NCBI GenBank assembly: GCA_013213915.1
Contig: JABSRK010000187.1
Span: 1 to 7,352 of the forward strand
Source: Planctomycetota bacterium
GTDB lineage: Bacteria > Planctomycetota > GCA-002687715
Length of the DNA: 7,352 bases
Direction: 5' to 3'
Shown: piece after piece, positions 1-6,001 of the stretch
How the letters are laid out: each line of letters opens with the position of its first letter
Numbering within the stretch: position 1 is the first letter of the stretch
Notes under the pieces: generated by a model
The model's database searches: none
Told to the model about the DNA's origin: nothing
Seen by the model: the letters and a program-made list of their open reading frames with translations, nothing else
Program-made: the position numbers and the translations under genes

Positions 1-1
1 C

Positions 2-394
2 GATCGCTTCGGGAGCAGCCTGCTCGGCGCCGATCTCAACGCGGATGCCTTCGACGATATCGTCATCGCTGCTCCCGGACGCGTGACCGGCGGTATGGCC
101 CTCGCGGGCGAGGTGTTCGTCTATTTCGGAGGTCCGGGAGTGAATCTCGACGACCCATTCCGGCGCCTGCATCTCAAGTCGGATGCCCCATCCGCTTACG
201 GCCTGCTCGGCCTGGCGCTCGCTGCCGGCGATTTCGCCGGAGTAGGGGTGAATGACCTGGTCTGCGCCGAACCACTCGCCGCAGGTCTCGGCGTTCTAGG
301 CAACGGGGGCCTGGTCGTTTACACCGACCTGCTCCACCGCAAGGACAACCTGACGCGGCCAGAGATCCTCAACGGCGTCACGCCCAATCAGTAG
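2..394 (+). CDS. FG-GAP repeat (integrin-alpha-type beta-propeller) protein, 3' end only
   Basis: The frame is open from base 2, with no stop upstream, so the N-terminus lies outside the window. It ends at TAG 392-394, leaving 130 visible codons. The first residues read D-R-F-G-S-S-L-L-G-A-D-L-N-A-D-A-F-D-D-I, a textbook FG-GAP repeat with a DxNxDxxxD calcium-binding loop (nt 32-58). The phrase IAAPG and a strand-like VFVYFGGPG follow. A second, degenerate repeat (LALAAGDFAGVGVNDLV) lies around nt 210-265; its acidic loop has lost most calcium ligands. Such repeats form blades of secreted or surface beta-propellers, often in adhesion or carbohydrate-binding proteins; the partner here is unknown. 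The end of the propeller is present, followed by a short tail. It may be cotranscribed with the redoxin gene that starts 60 bases downstream. Family assignment is confident, specific function is not. Confidence 0.85.
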   Translation, partial: DRFGSSLLGADLNADAFDDIVIAAPGRVTGGMALAGEVFVYFGGPGVNLDDPFRRLHLKSDAPSAYGLLGLALAAGDFAGVGVNDLVCAEPLAAGLGVLGNGGLVVYTDLLHRKDNLTRPEILNGVTPNQ

Positions 395-443
395 CAACCC
401 CGGCAAGTGTCGGGACAACTCGGATACCATCCCGGACCGAACC

Positions 444-448
444 AGGAG
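444..448 (+). promoter_or_regulatory. Shine-Dalgarno AGGAG that fixes the redoxin start
   Basis: AGGAG sits 6 bases before ATG 455. This favours ATG 455 over the in-frame GTG at 407, which would put 16 non-signal-like residues in front of an otherwise standard signal peptide. Confidence 0.75.
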
Positions 449-454
449 CACGCC

Positions 455-1057
455 ATGAGGAAATTCGCGACTGCTGCATTGGTCGTCATCCTCGCTGCGC
501 TGCTTCCCGCACAAGAAGACAAGGACTTCAAGCGGGAGCGTCGCGGCAAGGGAAACAGCAACAAACTCAAGGACGCGCTGGAGGGCAAGGTGCCGCCTGC
601 GCTCCAGGTGTCAAGCTGGATGAACGCCCCCGCAAAGGGCCACGGGCTGGCCGACCTGAAGGGCAAGGTCGTCGTGCTCGACTTCTGGGGCGTGTGGTGA
701 GGCCCCTGCAAGCGCGCGATCCCTCACCTGAAGGATCTCTACAAGCGCTACGAGGACCAGGGCCTGGTCCTCATCGGAGTCCACACCAAGAACGCCAATG
801 AGCGCATGGCCGCGTTCGCCAAGGAGCAGAAGATCGGCTACCCAATCGCCATCGATGCAGAGGGCAAGACCGTCAAAGCCTTCCACGTCGACTCGTTCCC
901 CGATTACTACGTCATCGGTCGGGGCGGCAAGCTGCGGTTCGCCGATCTCGCCAACAACGAGTTGGACGCGGTGGTGAAGAAGCTCCTGAAAGAGAAGCCG
1001 CCCAAGGCCGACCCGAAACTGCGAGGCAGTGACCGGAAGAAGCCCGTCGGGTCCTGA
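455..1057 (+). CDS. Exported TlpA/thioredoxin-fold selenoprotein candidate with UGPC active site
   Basis: Reading through one in-frame TGA (698-700) gives 200 residues. Residues 1-20 form a Sec-type signal peptide: basic MRKF, hydrophobic core, then LLPAQ. A lysine/arginine-rich linker follows. The thioredoxin fold begins near residue 50: LKGKVVVLDFWGVW, then residue 82 (TGA), G83, P84, C85, KRAIPHLKDLY. This is the TlpA/AhpC-TSA core in which residue 82 is normally the nucleophilic Cys (WCGPC). Downstream are GLVLIGVHTKN (strand after the active-site helix), YPIAIDAEGKTVKAFHV, and SFPDYYVIGRGGKL with the cis-proline P149. The family performs thiol-disulfide exchange in the periplasm. No other frame break occurs, and the 118 codons after the TGA are fully conserved in style, so selenocysteine insertion is more likely than decay. 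Expected partners (SelA, SelB, SelD, tRNA-Sec) are not in the window. Alternatives are a sequencing error TGC/TGT to TGA, or a very recent nonsense mutation. Confidence 0.8.
696..728 (+). other. Hairpin enclosing the UGA, candidate SECIS region
   Basis: GGTGAGG (696-702) pairs perfectly with CCTCACC (722-728). The UGA is therefore inside the lower stem, as in the E. coli fdhF SECIS. The 19-base interior (703-721) can form only a short upper helix (for example 707-709 with 714-716, loop AAGC). That places the apical loop about 10 bases after the UGA, closer than the usual bacterial SECIS loop distance. A competing stem, GATCC 718-722 with GGATC 733-737, has its loop start 22 bases past the UGA but lacks a G in the first two loop bases. 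The pairing is seen; a SECIS role is inference and imperfect against the consensus. Confidence 0.4.
698..700 (+). other. In-frame UGA, predicted selenocysteine codon (Sec82)
   Basis: The TGA occupies the exact position of the first Cys in the CxxC motif (W-U-G-P-C), and the resolving Cys85 is retained. This is the commonest way selenocysteine appears in thioredoxin-fold selenoproteins. The gene's true stop at 1055-1057 and those of hemL, hemY and hemE are also TGA, so reassignment of TGA throughout the genome is not a simple explanation. Confidence 0.75.
752..772 (+). repeat. Perfect 9-bp inverted repeat with GGC loop inside the selenoprotein CDS
   Basis: GAGGACCAG (752-760) pairs with CTGGTCCTC (764-772) around GGC, encoding E-D-Q-G-L-V-L. 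The hairpin is GC-rich and tight, and its loop begins with G. It lies about 60 bases past the UGA, outside the normal SECIS distance, so its link to recoding is doubtful. Confidence 0.5.
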
Positions 1058-1067
1058 GCACGTCAGC

Positions 1068-1105
1068 AAAAAAAGACCCGCCGTCCCTGACGGGACGGCG
1101 GGTTT
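1068..1105. terminator. Bidirectional rho-independent terminator
   Basis: A 12-bp perfect stem (1076-1087 with 1092-1103) has a TGAC loop. It follows the redoxin stop by about 18 bases. On the plus strand the stem is followed by only TTT (1103-1105). On the minus strand it is followed by seven U from the A-run at 1068-1074, so it should work best against leftward transcription arriving from hemL and less well for the redoxin mRNA. Placement between convergent genes fits a shared terminator. Confidence 0.85.
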
Positions 1106-1345
1106 CTCCTGTCGATGCGACCGGCACCGGCGCTCATCCCCTTGCGGGGCGAGGGCACGCACGGTCGAGGCTGTGCTTTCCAGTTTGCTCTGATGGGCTC
1201 TTCCGCACGACATGCGGAACGGGGCGATCATCACAGATCACCCAGGGGAGATCAAGGGGATGCGAGGGTCTCCCGAAACCGTCCTGAAACCGCGCACCGG
1301 GCACGGCCGGAAATCAGCCCCAGGACCCCATCCCCTTGTGACGAA
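1106..1345. other. Gene-free stretch between convergent genes, with two small hairpins
   Basis: No protein frame here looks real. Two inverted repeats are visible: TTCCGCA 1201-1207 with TGCGGAA 1213-1219 (5-base loop), and GGGAGA 1246-1251 with TCTCCC 1269-1274 (17-base loop). I looked for tRNA-Sec, SRP RNA, RNase P and tmRNA hallmarks and saw none. It is probably the 3' untranslated region of the leftward hemL mRNA, which would run to the terminator at 1068-1105. Confidence 0.4.
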
Positions 1346-2632
1346 TCAGCCTGTGAGCGACGTCCGCGCCGCGTCCAGGACCTGATCCAGGGCGTCGGTG
1401 TCGTGGGCGTAGGAGAGGAACCAGGCCTCGAACGGTGATGGCGGGAGCATCACCCCGTTCTCGAGCATGCGGTGGAAGAACGGCGGGAAGCGCTCACGAT
1501 CCGAGGCCATGACGTCGGCAAACGAACGCACCGGTTCGTCGGAGAAGTACAGGCAGAGCATGGCCCCCTGGCGATTCACGCACGCGGAGATCCCGAGGTC
1601 ATCCGCGATGTGCCGCAGCCCTGCTTCCAGGTGCGCTCCCGCATCTTCGAGAGCGTCCCACACGCCGGGGCGATCCAGAGCCTCGAGCGCGGCAAGCCCG
1701 GCCGCGACGGCGAGCGGGTTACCCGACAGCGTCCCGGCCTGATACACCGAACCGGCCGGCGATATCTGCTCCATCAGATCGCGCCGCCCGCCGTACGCAC
1801 CCACGGGGAGACCTCCACCGATCACCTTGCCGAGCGTTGTGAGGTCCGGCCGGACACCGCATAGCTCCTGGTAGCCGCCGCGCGCGACACGAAAACCCGT
1901 CATCACTTCATCGAAAACCAGCAGCGCGCCAACGTCGTCGCAGAGCGCGCGCAGCCCCGCAAGGAACCCAGCGGCCGGGAGCACACACCCCATGTTGCCG
2001 GCGACGGGCTCGACGAACACGGCAGCGATGTCGTCACCACGTTCTTCAAACCACCTCGCGACCGACGACAGATCGTTGTACTCGGCCACGAGCGTGTCGA
2101 CGACGACGTTGCCTGGAACGCCCGGAGAATCCGGCGAGCCGTGAGTCAAGGCGCCGGATCCGGCCTTCACGAGGAACGCGTCACCATGCCCGTGGTAGCA
2201 CCCGTTGAACTTGACGAACGCGTTCCTCCCCGTCGCCGCACGCGCGAGGCGCAAGGCTGACATGGTCGCCTCCGTGCCCGAGTTCACCAATCGCACGCAC
2301 TCGACCGACGCGACACGTTCACAGATGGCGTCCGCGAGGTTTAGTTCGGCCTCGGTCGGCGCGCCGAACGCGGTTCCCCGCTCGAGGGCACCCTTGACGG
2401 CCGCCACGACGTCGGGGTGACCGTGACCCAGGATCAACGGCCCGTACGAAAGCACCAGATCGACATACTGGTTGCCGTCCGCATCAATGACACGGCAACC
2501 TTCGCCACGCTCGACGAAGGGGGGTGTTCCGCCCACACCGCGGTAGGCGCGTACCGGGCTGTTCACGCCGCCGGGAATGAACTCGCGGGAGCGGCCGAGC
2601 AAGGCCTCGCTGGCGGAGAGGTCCAGGGTCAT
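1346..2632 (-). CDS. hemL: Glutamate-1-semialdehyde 2,1-aminomutase
   Basis: The 428-residue product is the normal length for GSAM, a cytoplasmic PLP enzyme. It converts glutamate-1-semialdehyde to 5-aminolevulinate, completing the C5 route to tetrapyrroles. The N-terminus carries the family phrase FIPGGVNSPVRAY (residues 18-30). RLVNSGTEATMSALRLAR (114-131) binds the PLP phosphate. NGCYHGHGDAF lies near 143-153. LLVFDEVMTGFR (238-248) supplies Asp241 for the pyridine nitrogen. TLGKVIGGGLP (266-276) supplies Lys269 for the Schiff base. All catalytic positions are intact. The specific phrases separate it from ornithine or acetylornithine aminotransferases. It is the last gene of the leftward heme block, 93 bases after the small membrane ORF. 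No Shine-Dalgarno precedes ATG 2632; a weak promoter-like element ends 5 bases upstream. hemA is not in the window. Confidence 0.97.
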   Translation of the reverse strand: MTLDLSASEALLGRSREFIPGGVNSPVRAYRGVGGTPPFVERGEGCRVIDADGNQYVDLVLSYGPLILGHGHPDVVAAVKGALERGTAFGAPTEAELNLADAICERVASVECVRLVNSGTEATMSALRLARAATGRNAFVKFNGCYHGHGDAFLVKAGSGALTHGSPDSPGVPGNVVVDTLVAEYNDLSSVARWFEERGDDIAAVFVEPVAGNMGCVLPAAGFLAGLRALCDDVGALLVFDEVMTGFRVARGGYQELCGVRPDLTTLGKVIGGGLPVGAYGGRRDLMEQISPAGSVYQAGTLSGNPLAVAAGLAALEALDRPGVWDALEDAGAHLEAGLRHIADDLGISACVNRQGAMLCLYFSDEPVRSFADVMASDRERFPPFFHRMLENGVMLPPSPFEAWFLSYAHDTDALDQVLDAARTSLTG

Positions 2633-2637
2633 GTTCG

Positions 2638-2666
2638 AGGTTAGCGAGGCGCGGGAGCGGGCTAAA
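2638..2666 (-). promoter_or_regulatory. Weak promoter-like element before hemL
   Basis: On the minus strand TTTAGC (2666-2661) is separated by 17 bases from TAACCT (2643-2638), which ends 5 bases before the hemL ATG. Both boxes match the sigma70 consensus poorly. If real, transcription would begin at or next to the start codon, giving a leaderless hemL message independent of hemE-hemY. Confidence 0.22.
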
Positions 2667-2725
2667 GGCCAGGCCCCCCTGAGGCGGCGTCGGCCAGCGC
2701 TTCGTTGGTCGGAGCGGTGGCGCGT

Positions 2726-2854
2726 TCAACGCAAGTGTCGGGAGCGTCCAGGGTGTGGGGCCCGAGGGCCGCCCAACTCCATCCCGTACAGACCTGCGGC
2801 GAGCAAGTAGAGGACAGGGAGCAGGGTCATGAGTGCGTGAACAACCGGGCTCAT
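2726..2854 (-). pseudogene. 42-residue membrane ORF, possible N-terminal remnant of a HemX/CcsA-type protein
   Basis: ATG 2854 starts 4 bases after the hemY stop, on the same strand. The product is M-S-P-V-V-H-A-L-M-T then LLPVLYLLAAGLYGMELGG, one clear transmembrane helix, followed by a proline/arginine-rich end (RAPHPGRSRHLR) and TGA. The helix followed by GLYGMELGG and an arginine-rich loop resembles, from memory, the first helix of HemX/YpjD/CcsA-type membrane proteins, which often sit in heme operons. Those proteins have several more helices; here the frame stops after one, and neither other frame up to hemL continues as a membrane protein. Likely a truncated remnant left by deletion. 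It could instead be a genuine small membrane protein translated by coupling to hemY. No Shine-Dalgarno is visible. Confidence 0.45.
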
Positions 2855-2858
2855 CACG

Positions 2859-4247
2859 TCAGACCGCAGGAACCGCGTCGAGCACTTCCCGGGCCGCCTC
2901 TCGGCCACGCTTAACGCACGCGTCAACAGAAATACCGGCGATCCAGTTTCCGGCGAGAACCACCTCGGGCATCGCCGCTCCCAGGAGCCGACGCACCGCA
3001 TCCATACGGCGCAGATGCCCCACGTTGTACTGAGGCAGACGGTTCTTCCACCTGACGATCCGAAACACCTCGGGAACAGGAAGCTTCCTCTGCCCCAACG
3101 TCAGCGCGAGTTCGCCCATCAGCAGGTGACGCATCAGGTCGTCTGGCAGGTCGATGGCCAGCGGGTCGAGGACGCCGCCGAGGAACCCACGCATCGCCAC
3201 CTTTCCTTCGGGCGCACGCTCGGGAAATAAGTGGGACTCGAAGATCCAGCCCAGCGTGCGCAGGCGCGTGCATCGCGGCACCAGATAGCCGTACCCGTTG
3301 CGCAGGCCCGGTAATTGGCCACAATCGAAACCTGCCTGCGCAACGACGAGAGGGGACGATTCGACCTCGAACATGAGGTCGGCCGCCTCGGGAGCTGTCG
3401 GCGCGAGGAGGATGCTGGCCGTCGCCGCGTTGACGGCGAGAATCAGGCGGTCGGCGTCAACCAACTCGTCTCGGCCGTCCGATGTTAATCCGATCTGAAG
3501 TCCGCCCTCCGGCCGTCGCACGACCTTCCTCACGCTGCTGTTGCACTGGATGCGGTCCCCCAGGTCTTCGACCATCTTCTGCGTGACGACGCCAAGTCCT
3601 CCGCGGAGTGACCAGAGGGGCGACGCGCCCACACGGCCACTATCGCGCCGCCGCGTGCGCTCGAGATACTTCATTCCCTTGATGATGCTGCCGTGTTTTT
3701 CTTCCATTTCGGCGAGCTCGGGGAACGCGCTGCGGATACCGAGGCGGTTCGGGTTGCCCGCGTAGACTCCGGACACAATGACGTCGACCCACGTCATGGT
3801 GACCCCACGGCCGACTCGGCGGCCGAAGAACTCCGCCACGCTCTCCTCCCGATCCGGGTGGCCCGCGCGTACCCAAGGTTCCAGCATCGCGCGTATCTTC
3901 TGCCGCGGCGTGAACAGCTTCGAAGTGAAGAAGTCCCGAAAGGTGCGAGGCAATTTCTTCATCGACCCCTTGTAGTAGAGGTGTCGTTCACGATGGTCCG
4001 CACTGGCCCGCACGATCTCACTCTCAAGGCCGAGGTCTTGAACGAGCGACCGGAACGCCAGAGCGTCCCCCTGCACCGCAGCGGGTCCGTTCTCGAACCT
4101 GTAGCCGTCAACGTCCCATGTGCCGATGACCCCACCTGTTCGATCGGTCGCCTCTACGAGCGTCACGTCGACGCCAGCCTGCATGAGATCCCACGCGGCG
4201 GTGAGGCCGCTGACCCCGGCGCCGGCGACGAGCACGCGGCCGCTCAC
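2859..4247 (-). CDS. hemY: Protoporphyrinogen (or coproporphyrinogen III) oxidase, HemY/HemG FAD type
   Basis: The 462-residue product belongs to the FAD-dependent oxygen-requiring porphyrinogen oxidases. These remove six electrons from protoporphyrinogen IX, or coproporphyrinogen III in the coproheme branch, at the membrane surface. The N-terminus VLVAGAGVSGLTAAWDL (residues 5-21) is the dinucleotide-binding GxGxxG. It is followed by TLVEATDRTGGVIGT and YRFENGP (about 29-55). The C-terminal FAD motif GNWIAGISVDACVKRG (433-448) is intact. I place the start at GTG 4247 because GGAGG lies 8 bases upstream and the FAD strand then begins at residue 5; the frame also extends 16 codons further (to 4295), but that part overlaps hemE and looks unrelated. 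GTG overlaps the hemE stop as GTGA, implying translational coupling. Sequence alone does not decide between protoporphyrin and coproporphyrin routes; no ferrochelatase or HemQ is in view. Confidence 0.93.
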   Translation of the reverse strand: MSGRVLVAGAGVSGLTAAWDLMQAGVDVTLVEATDRTGGVIGTWDVDGYRFENGPAAVQGDALAFRSLVQDLGLESEIVRASADHRERHLYYKGSMKKLPRTFRDFFTSKLFTPRQKIRAMLEPWVRAGHPDREESVAEFFGRRVGRGVTMTWVDVIVSGVYAGNPNRLGIRSAFPELAEMEEKHGSIIKGMKYLERTRRRDSGRVGASPLWSLRGGLGVVTQKMVEDLGDRIQCNSSVRKVVRRPEGGLQIGLTSDGRDELVDADRLILAVNAATASILLAPTAPEAADLMFEVESSPLVVAQAGFDCGQLPGLRNGYGYLVPRCTRLRTLGWIFESHLFPERAPEGKVAMRGFLGGVLDPLAIDLPDDLMRHLLMGELALTLGQRKLPVPEVFRIVRWKNRLPQYNVGHLRRMDAVRRLLGAAMPEVVLAGNWIAGISVDACVKRGREAAREVLDAVPAV

Positions 4248-5302
4248 GGCGTGCCCCTCCTCGCCTGCACGGTCTCGACCACGGCCTGCACACACTCCAC
4301 GGGCGTCTTCGGCAAGACGCTGCCCCCGAGATTGAAGACGTGGCCAGGCTCGGGGCCAAAACGATCCAGGGTCTCGTTCGTGAGCCGCGACACGGTGTCC
4401 GCAGACGCGAGCAGCGCAGAGGGGTCGAGGTTGCCCTGAAGCGCGACTCGATGGCCAACCCGCGCACGTGCGTCATCCGGATCGACGCGCCAGTCGATGG
4501 AGATGCAGTCCGGCCCCAGGTCCGCGAGCAGTTCGAGCATGTGTCCACCTCCGTTCACGCACAGGATCACCGGCACTTCCAGCGCCTTCGCGGCGCAGAT
4601 CAGGCGTTCCATGGGCGCAAGCAGCGTCTCTCTGTACGTAGCGGCCGAGAGCGTTCCGCCCCACGAATCGAAGATCTGCAGGACATCCGCTCCGGACTCG
4701 ACCTGCATGCCCAGGTACGGGACGAGCGCATCCACAATCCGCTCCAGCAACTCCCTGAAGGAGTCCGGAGAGCCGTGGAGCATGGCCTTCGTGTGCTCGA
4801 AATTGCGGGAGCTCCCACCTTCGATCATGTAGGAGGCCGTGGTGAAGGGAGCGCCGCAGAACCCGATGATGGCCCGGTCCTCACCAAGCTCGGCGCGCAC
4901 CTTGCGGATCGCGTCTCCGAGGAATCCTGTCGACTCTTCGGGGTCGAACGCGTGCAGGCGGTCGACGTCGGCGCGGCTGCGGAGCGCAGGTCCGACCTTG
5001 GGCCCCACGCCCTCCTCGAACGAAACGTCCATGCCCATCGCTTCTGCGGGGACGAGGATGTCGGAGAAAATCACGGCTGCGTCCATGCCGAAACGCCGGA
5101 TCGGCTGGCACGTGATCTCGGCGGCGCGGTCCGGATGCCGACACGTCTCCATGAAGGTGCCCAGTTGCCGGATCTCGTGGTACTCGGGAAGATAGCGGCC
5201 CGCCTGCCGCATGATCCACACAGGAGGTCCGTCAACCGGCTGGCTCGACGCCGCCCGGACCATCCGCTCCCGTGCGGTCAGATTGTCTGGGACACCCTTC
5301 AT
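4244..5302 (-). CDS. hemE: Uroporphyrinogen decarboxylase
   Basis: From ATG 5302 the protein has 352 residues, normal for HemE. This cytoplasmic, cofactor-free enzyme removes four acetate carboxyls from uroporphyrinogen III to give coproporphyrinogen III. Both family signatures are clear: PVWIMRQAGRYLPEY (27-41) and GFCGAPFTTASY (147-158). AAVIFSDILVPAEAMG contains the catalytic-pocket Asp81. LQIFDSWGG and VALQGNLDPS are also typical. One oddity: the C-terminal FNLGHG phrase, whose His lines the active site (His339 in the human enzyme), reads F-N-L-G-G-S here (residues 323-328). An earlier in-frame ATG at 5353 would add 17 residues (E-, C- and G-rich) with no HemE character, and a -10-like TATGGT sits between the two starts, so 5302 is preferred. 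hemE leads the leftward block and overlaps hemY by 4 bases. Confidence 0.95.
   Translation of the reverse strand: MKGVPDNLTARERMVRAASSQPVDGPPVWIMRQAGRYLPEYHEIRQLGTFMETCRHPDRAAEITCQPIRRFGMDAAVIFSDILVPAEAMGMDVSFEEGVGPKVGPALRSRADVDRLHAFDPEESTGFLGDAIRKVRAELGEDRAIIGFCGAPFTTASYMIEGGSSRNFEHTKAMLHGSPDSFRELLERIVDALVPYLGMQVESGADVLQIFDSWGGTLSAATYRETLLAPMERLICAAKALEVPVILCVNGGGHMLELLADLGPDCISIDWRVDPDDARARVGHRVALQGNLDPSALLASADTVSRLTNETLDRFGPEPGHVFNLGGSVLPKTPVECVQAVVETVQARRGTP
4256..4260 (-). promoter_or_regulatory. Shine-Dalgarno GGAGG for hemY, inside the hemE end
   Basis: GGAGG on the minus strand lies 8 bases before GTG 4247, within the last hemE codons. It decides the hemY start and indicates that ribosomes can reinitiate at the hemE/hemY 4-base overlap. 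Confidence 0.8.
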
Positions 5303-5311
5303 CTGCCCCGG

Positions 5312-5320
5312 ACCATAGCA
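5312..5320 (-). promoter_or_regulatory. Extended -10-like element for hemE
   Basis: On the minus strand TGCTATGGT (5320-5312) matches an extended -10 (TGn plus TATGGT). It ends 9 bases before ATG 5302, predicting a leader of only a few bases. No convincing -35 lies upstream, which extended -10 promoters tolerate. Confidence 0.35.
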
Positions 5321-5347
5321 GTCCCCGCACGCCTCTTCCCACTCACG

Positions 5348-5353
5348 TATCAT
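5348..5353 (+). promoter_or_regulatory. -10-like TATCAT for the DUF3592-like gene
   Basis: TATCAT matches TATAAT at five of six positions and ends 8 bases before GTG 5362. It lies 30 bases from the opposite-strand hemE element, making a compact divergent promoter region. The 8-mer CGTATCAT recurs before the CinA-like gene. No -35 is evident. Confidence 0.35.
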
Positions 5354-5361
5354 CCGTCGAT

Positions 5362-5985
5362 GTGACCGAACCGCGCCGGATGACCATAGCCCCTCGCCAC
5401 CCGAGAGTCCTCCATCCTGGACCCCGGATACGCACGCTCGAGGTGAAGCTCCTCGTTGATGTCGTGGTCATATCCCTGGCCCTGTTCCTTGCGTGGGCTC
5501 TGTTTCGGCGCGACGAGTCCGTGCTGGCCATCACCGCAATCGCTGCCGCCATGCTGCTGGCGCTGCGGGATCTGCAGCACGTCCGGCGTCTCCGCCGACT
5601 TCGCCACCTCGGGCTCACCGGGCTGATCGCGCCAGGTCATGTCCTGGGATCGCGGCTCACCCGATTCTCTCGGGCCTACCGCGCCGACGCTGGCCTGCGC
5701 AGAGAAGGCTATCCCTTCGTGCCCGGTCTCGAAGTCACGTTCAGTTTTCAGGACGAGCAGGACCACAAATGGACCGGCCGCCTGATCACGTCTCGCAAGA
5801 ACGCGTCCTTCTACGAGATGGGAGAACGCCACGAGGTCTTCTACCTCGCCGAGGACCCGACGATGAACATCTCCTCCCTGGTCATGCGCTGGTACTGGCG
5901 CATCGGTGGTCAGGCTGTGACAGACGAGGCACCCGAGGAAGATTTCCCCCTGGAGGACGACGTCATCGTCGAGGAGTTGCTGTGA
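5362..5985 (+). CDS. Two-helix membrane protein with DUF3592-like C-terminal domain
   Basis: No specific function is recognised. From GTG 5362 the product has 207 residues; ATG 5380 (201 residues) is equally possible. Residues 30-48 and 53-68 are two closely spaced transmembrane helices joined by a short RRDE turn. A strongly basic stretch (RRLRRLRH, 75-82) follows and should stay cytoplasmic by the positive-inside rule. Residues about 122-170 (LEVTFSFQDEQ, GRLITSRKNA, YEMGERHEVFYLAEDP) resemble DUF3592: a strand that turns over, then a G-x-x-x-x-V-x-Y pattern ending in a DP turn. The tail (190-207) is acidic. It diverges from hemE across about 60 bases and ends 16 bases before the CinA-like gene, so both rightward genes may share a transcript. 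A longer frame begins upstream within hemE, but that part lacks coding character. Confidence 0.75.
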   Translation: MTEPRRMTIAPRHPRVLHPGPRIRTLEVKLLVDVVVISLALFLAWALFRRDESVLAITAIAAAMLLALRDLQHVRRLRRLRHLGLTGLIAPGHVLGSRLTRFSRAYRADAGLRREGYPFVPGLEVTFSFQDEQDHKWTGRLITSRKNASFYEMGERHEVFYLAEDPTMNISSLVMRWYWRIGGQAVTDEAPEEDFPLEDDVIVEELL

Positions 5986-5989
5986 CGCG

Positions 5990-5995
5990 TATCAT
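5990..5995 (+). promoter_or_regulatory. -10-like TATCAT before the CinA-like gene
   Basis: TATCAT within CGTATCAT ends 6 bases before ATG 6002. No Shine-Dalgarno is present between the preceding stop (5983-5985) and the ATG. The spacing suits a leaderless mRNA starting at or next to the ATG. Confidence 0.35.
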
Positions 5996-6001
5996 GCGCC
6001 C

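Noticed and set aside
407..700. Calling the redoxin as two separate short genes (407-700 and 806-1057)
   Set aside because: The two pieces are the halves of one thioredoxin fold in the same frame, joined exactly at the catalytic-Cys position; splitting would put the CxxC motif in neither.
698..700. TGA read as tryptophan or glycine under an alternative genetic code
   Set aside because: TGA serves as the normal stop of the redoxin itself, hemL, hemY and hemE, and Trp is encoded by TGG immediately before the site.
611..1234. 207-codon minus-strand frame opposite the redoxin
   Set aside because: It runs through the terminator and is antisense to the conserved thioredoxin domain; no family resemblance.
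1106..1345. tRNA-Sec or another housekeeping RNA gene beside the selenoprotein
   Set aside because: No T-arm-like TTCGAnTCC, no long acceptor pairing, and no SRP, RNase P or tmRNA signature on either strand.
403..2743. 13-base identical sequence GCAAGTGTCGGGA at 403-415 and 2731-2743
   Set aside because: A shared 13-mer is about what chance predicts for a GC-rich window this size, and there is no symmetry or flanking similarity to suggest an operator.
3693..4439. 248-codon plus-strand frame across hemY and hemE
   Set aside because: It crosses two genuine opposite-strand genes, has no start context, and its composition is that of an antisense frame.
4340..5365. 341-codon open frame on the plus strand opposite hemE
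   Set aside because: It is a shadow of hemE in GC-rich sequence: its product is low-complexity, rich in R, H, V and D, with no recognisable fold, while hemE on the other strand has all family signatures.
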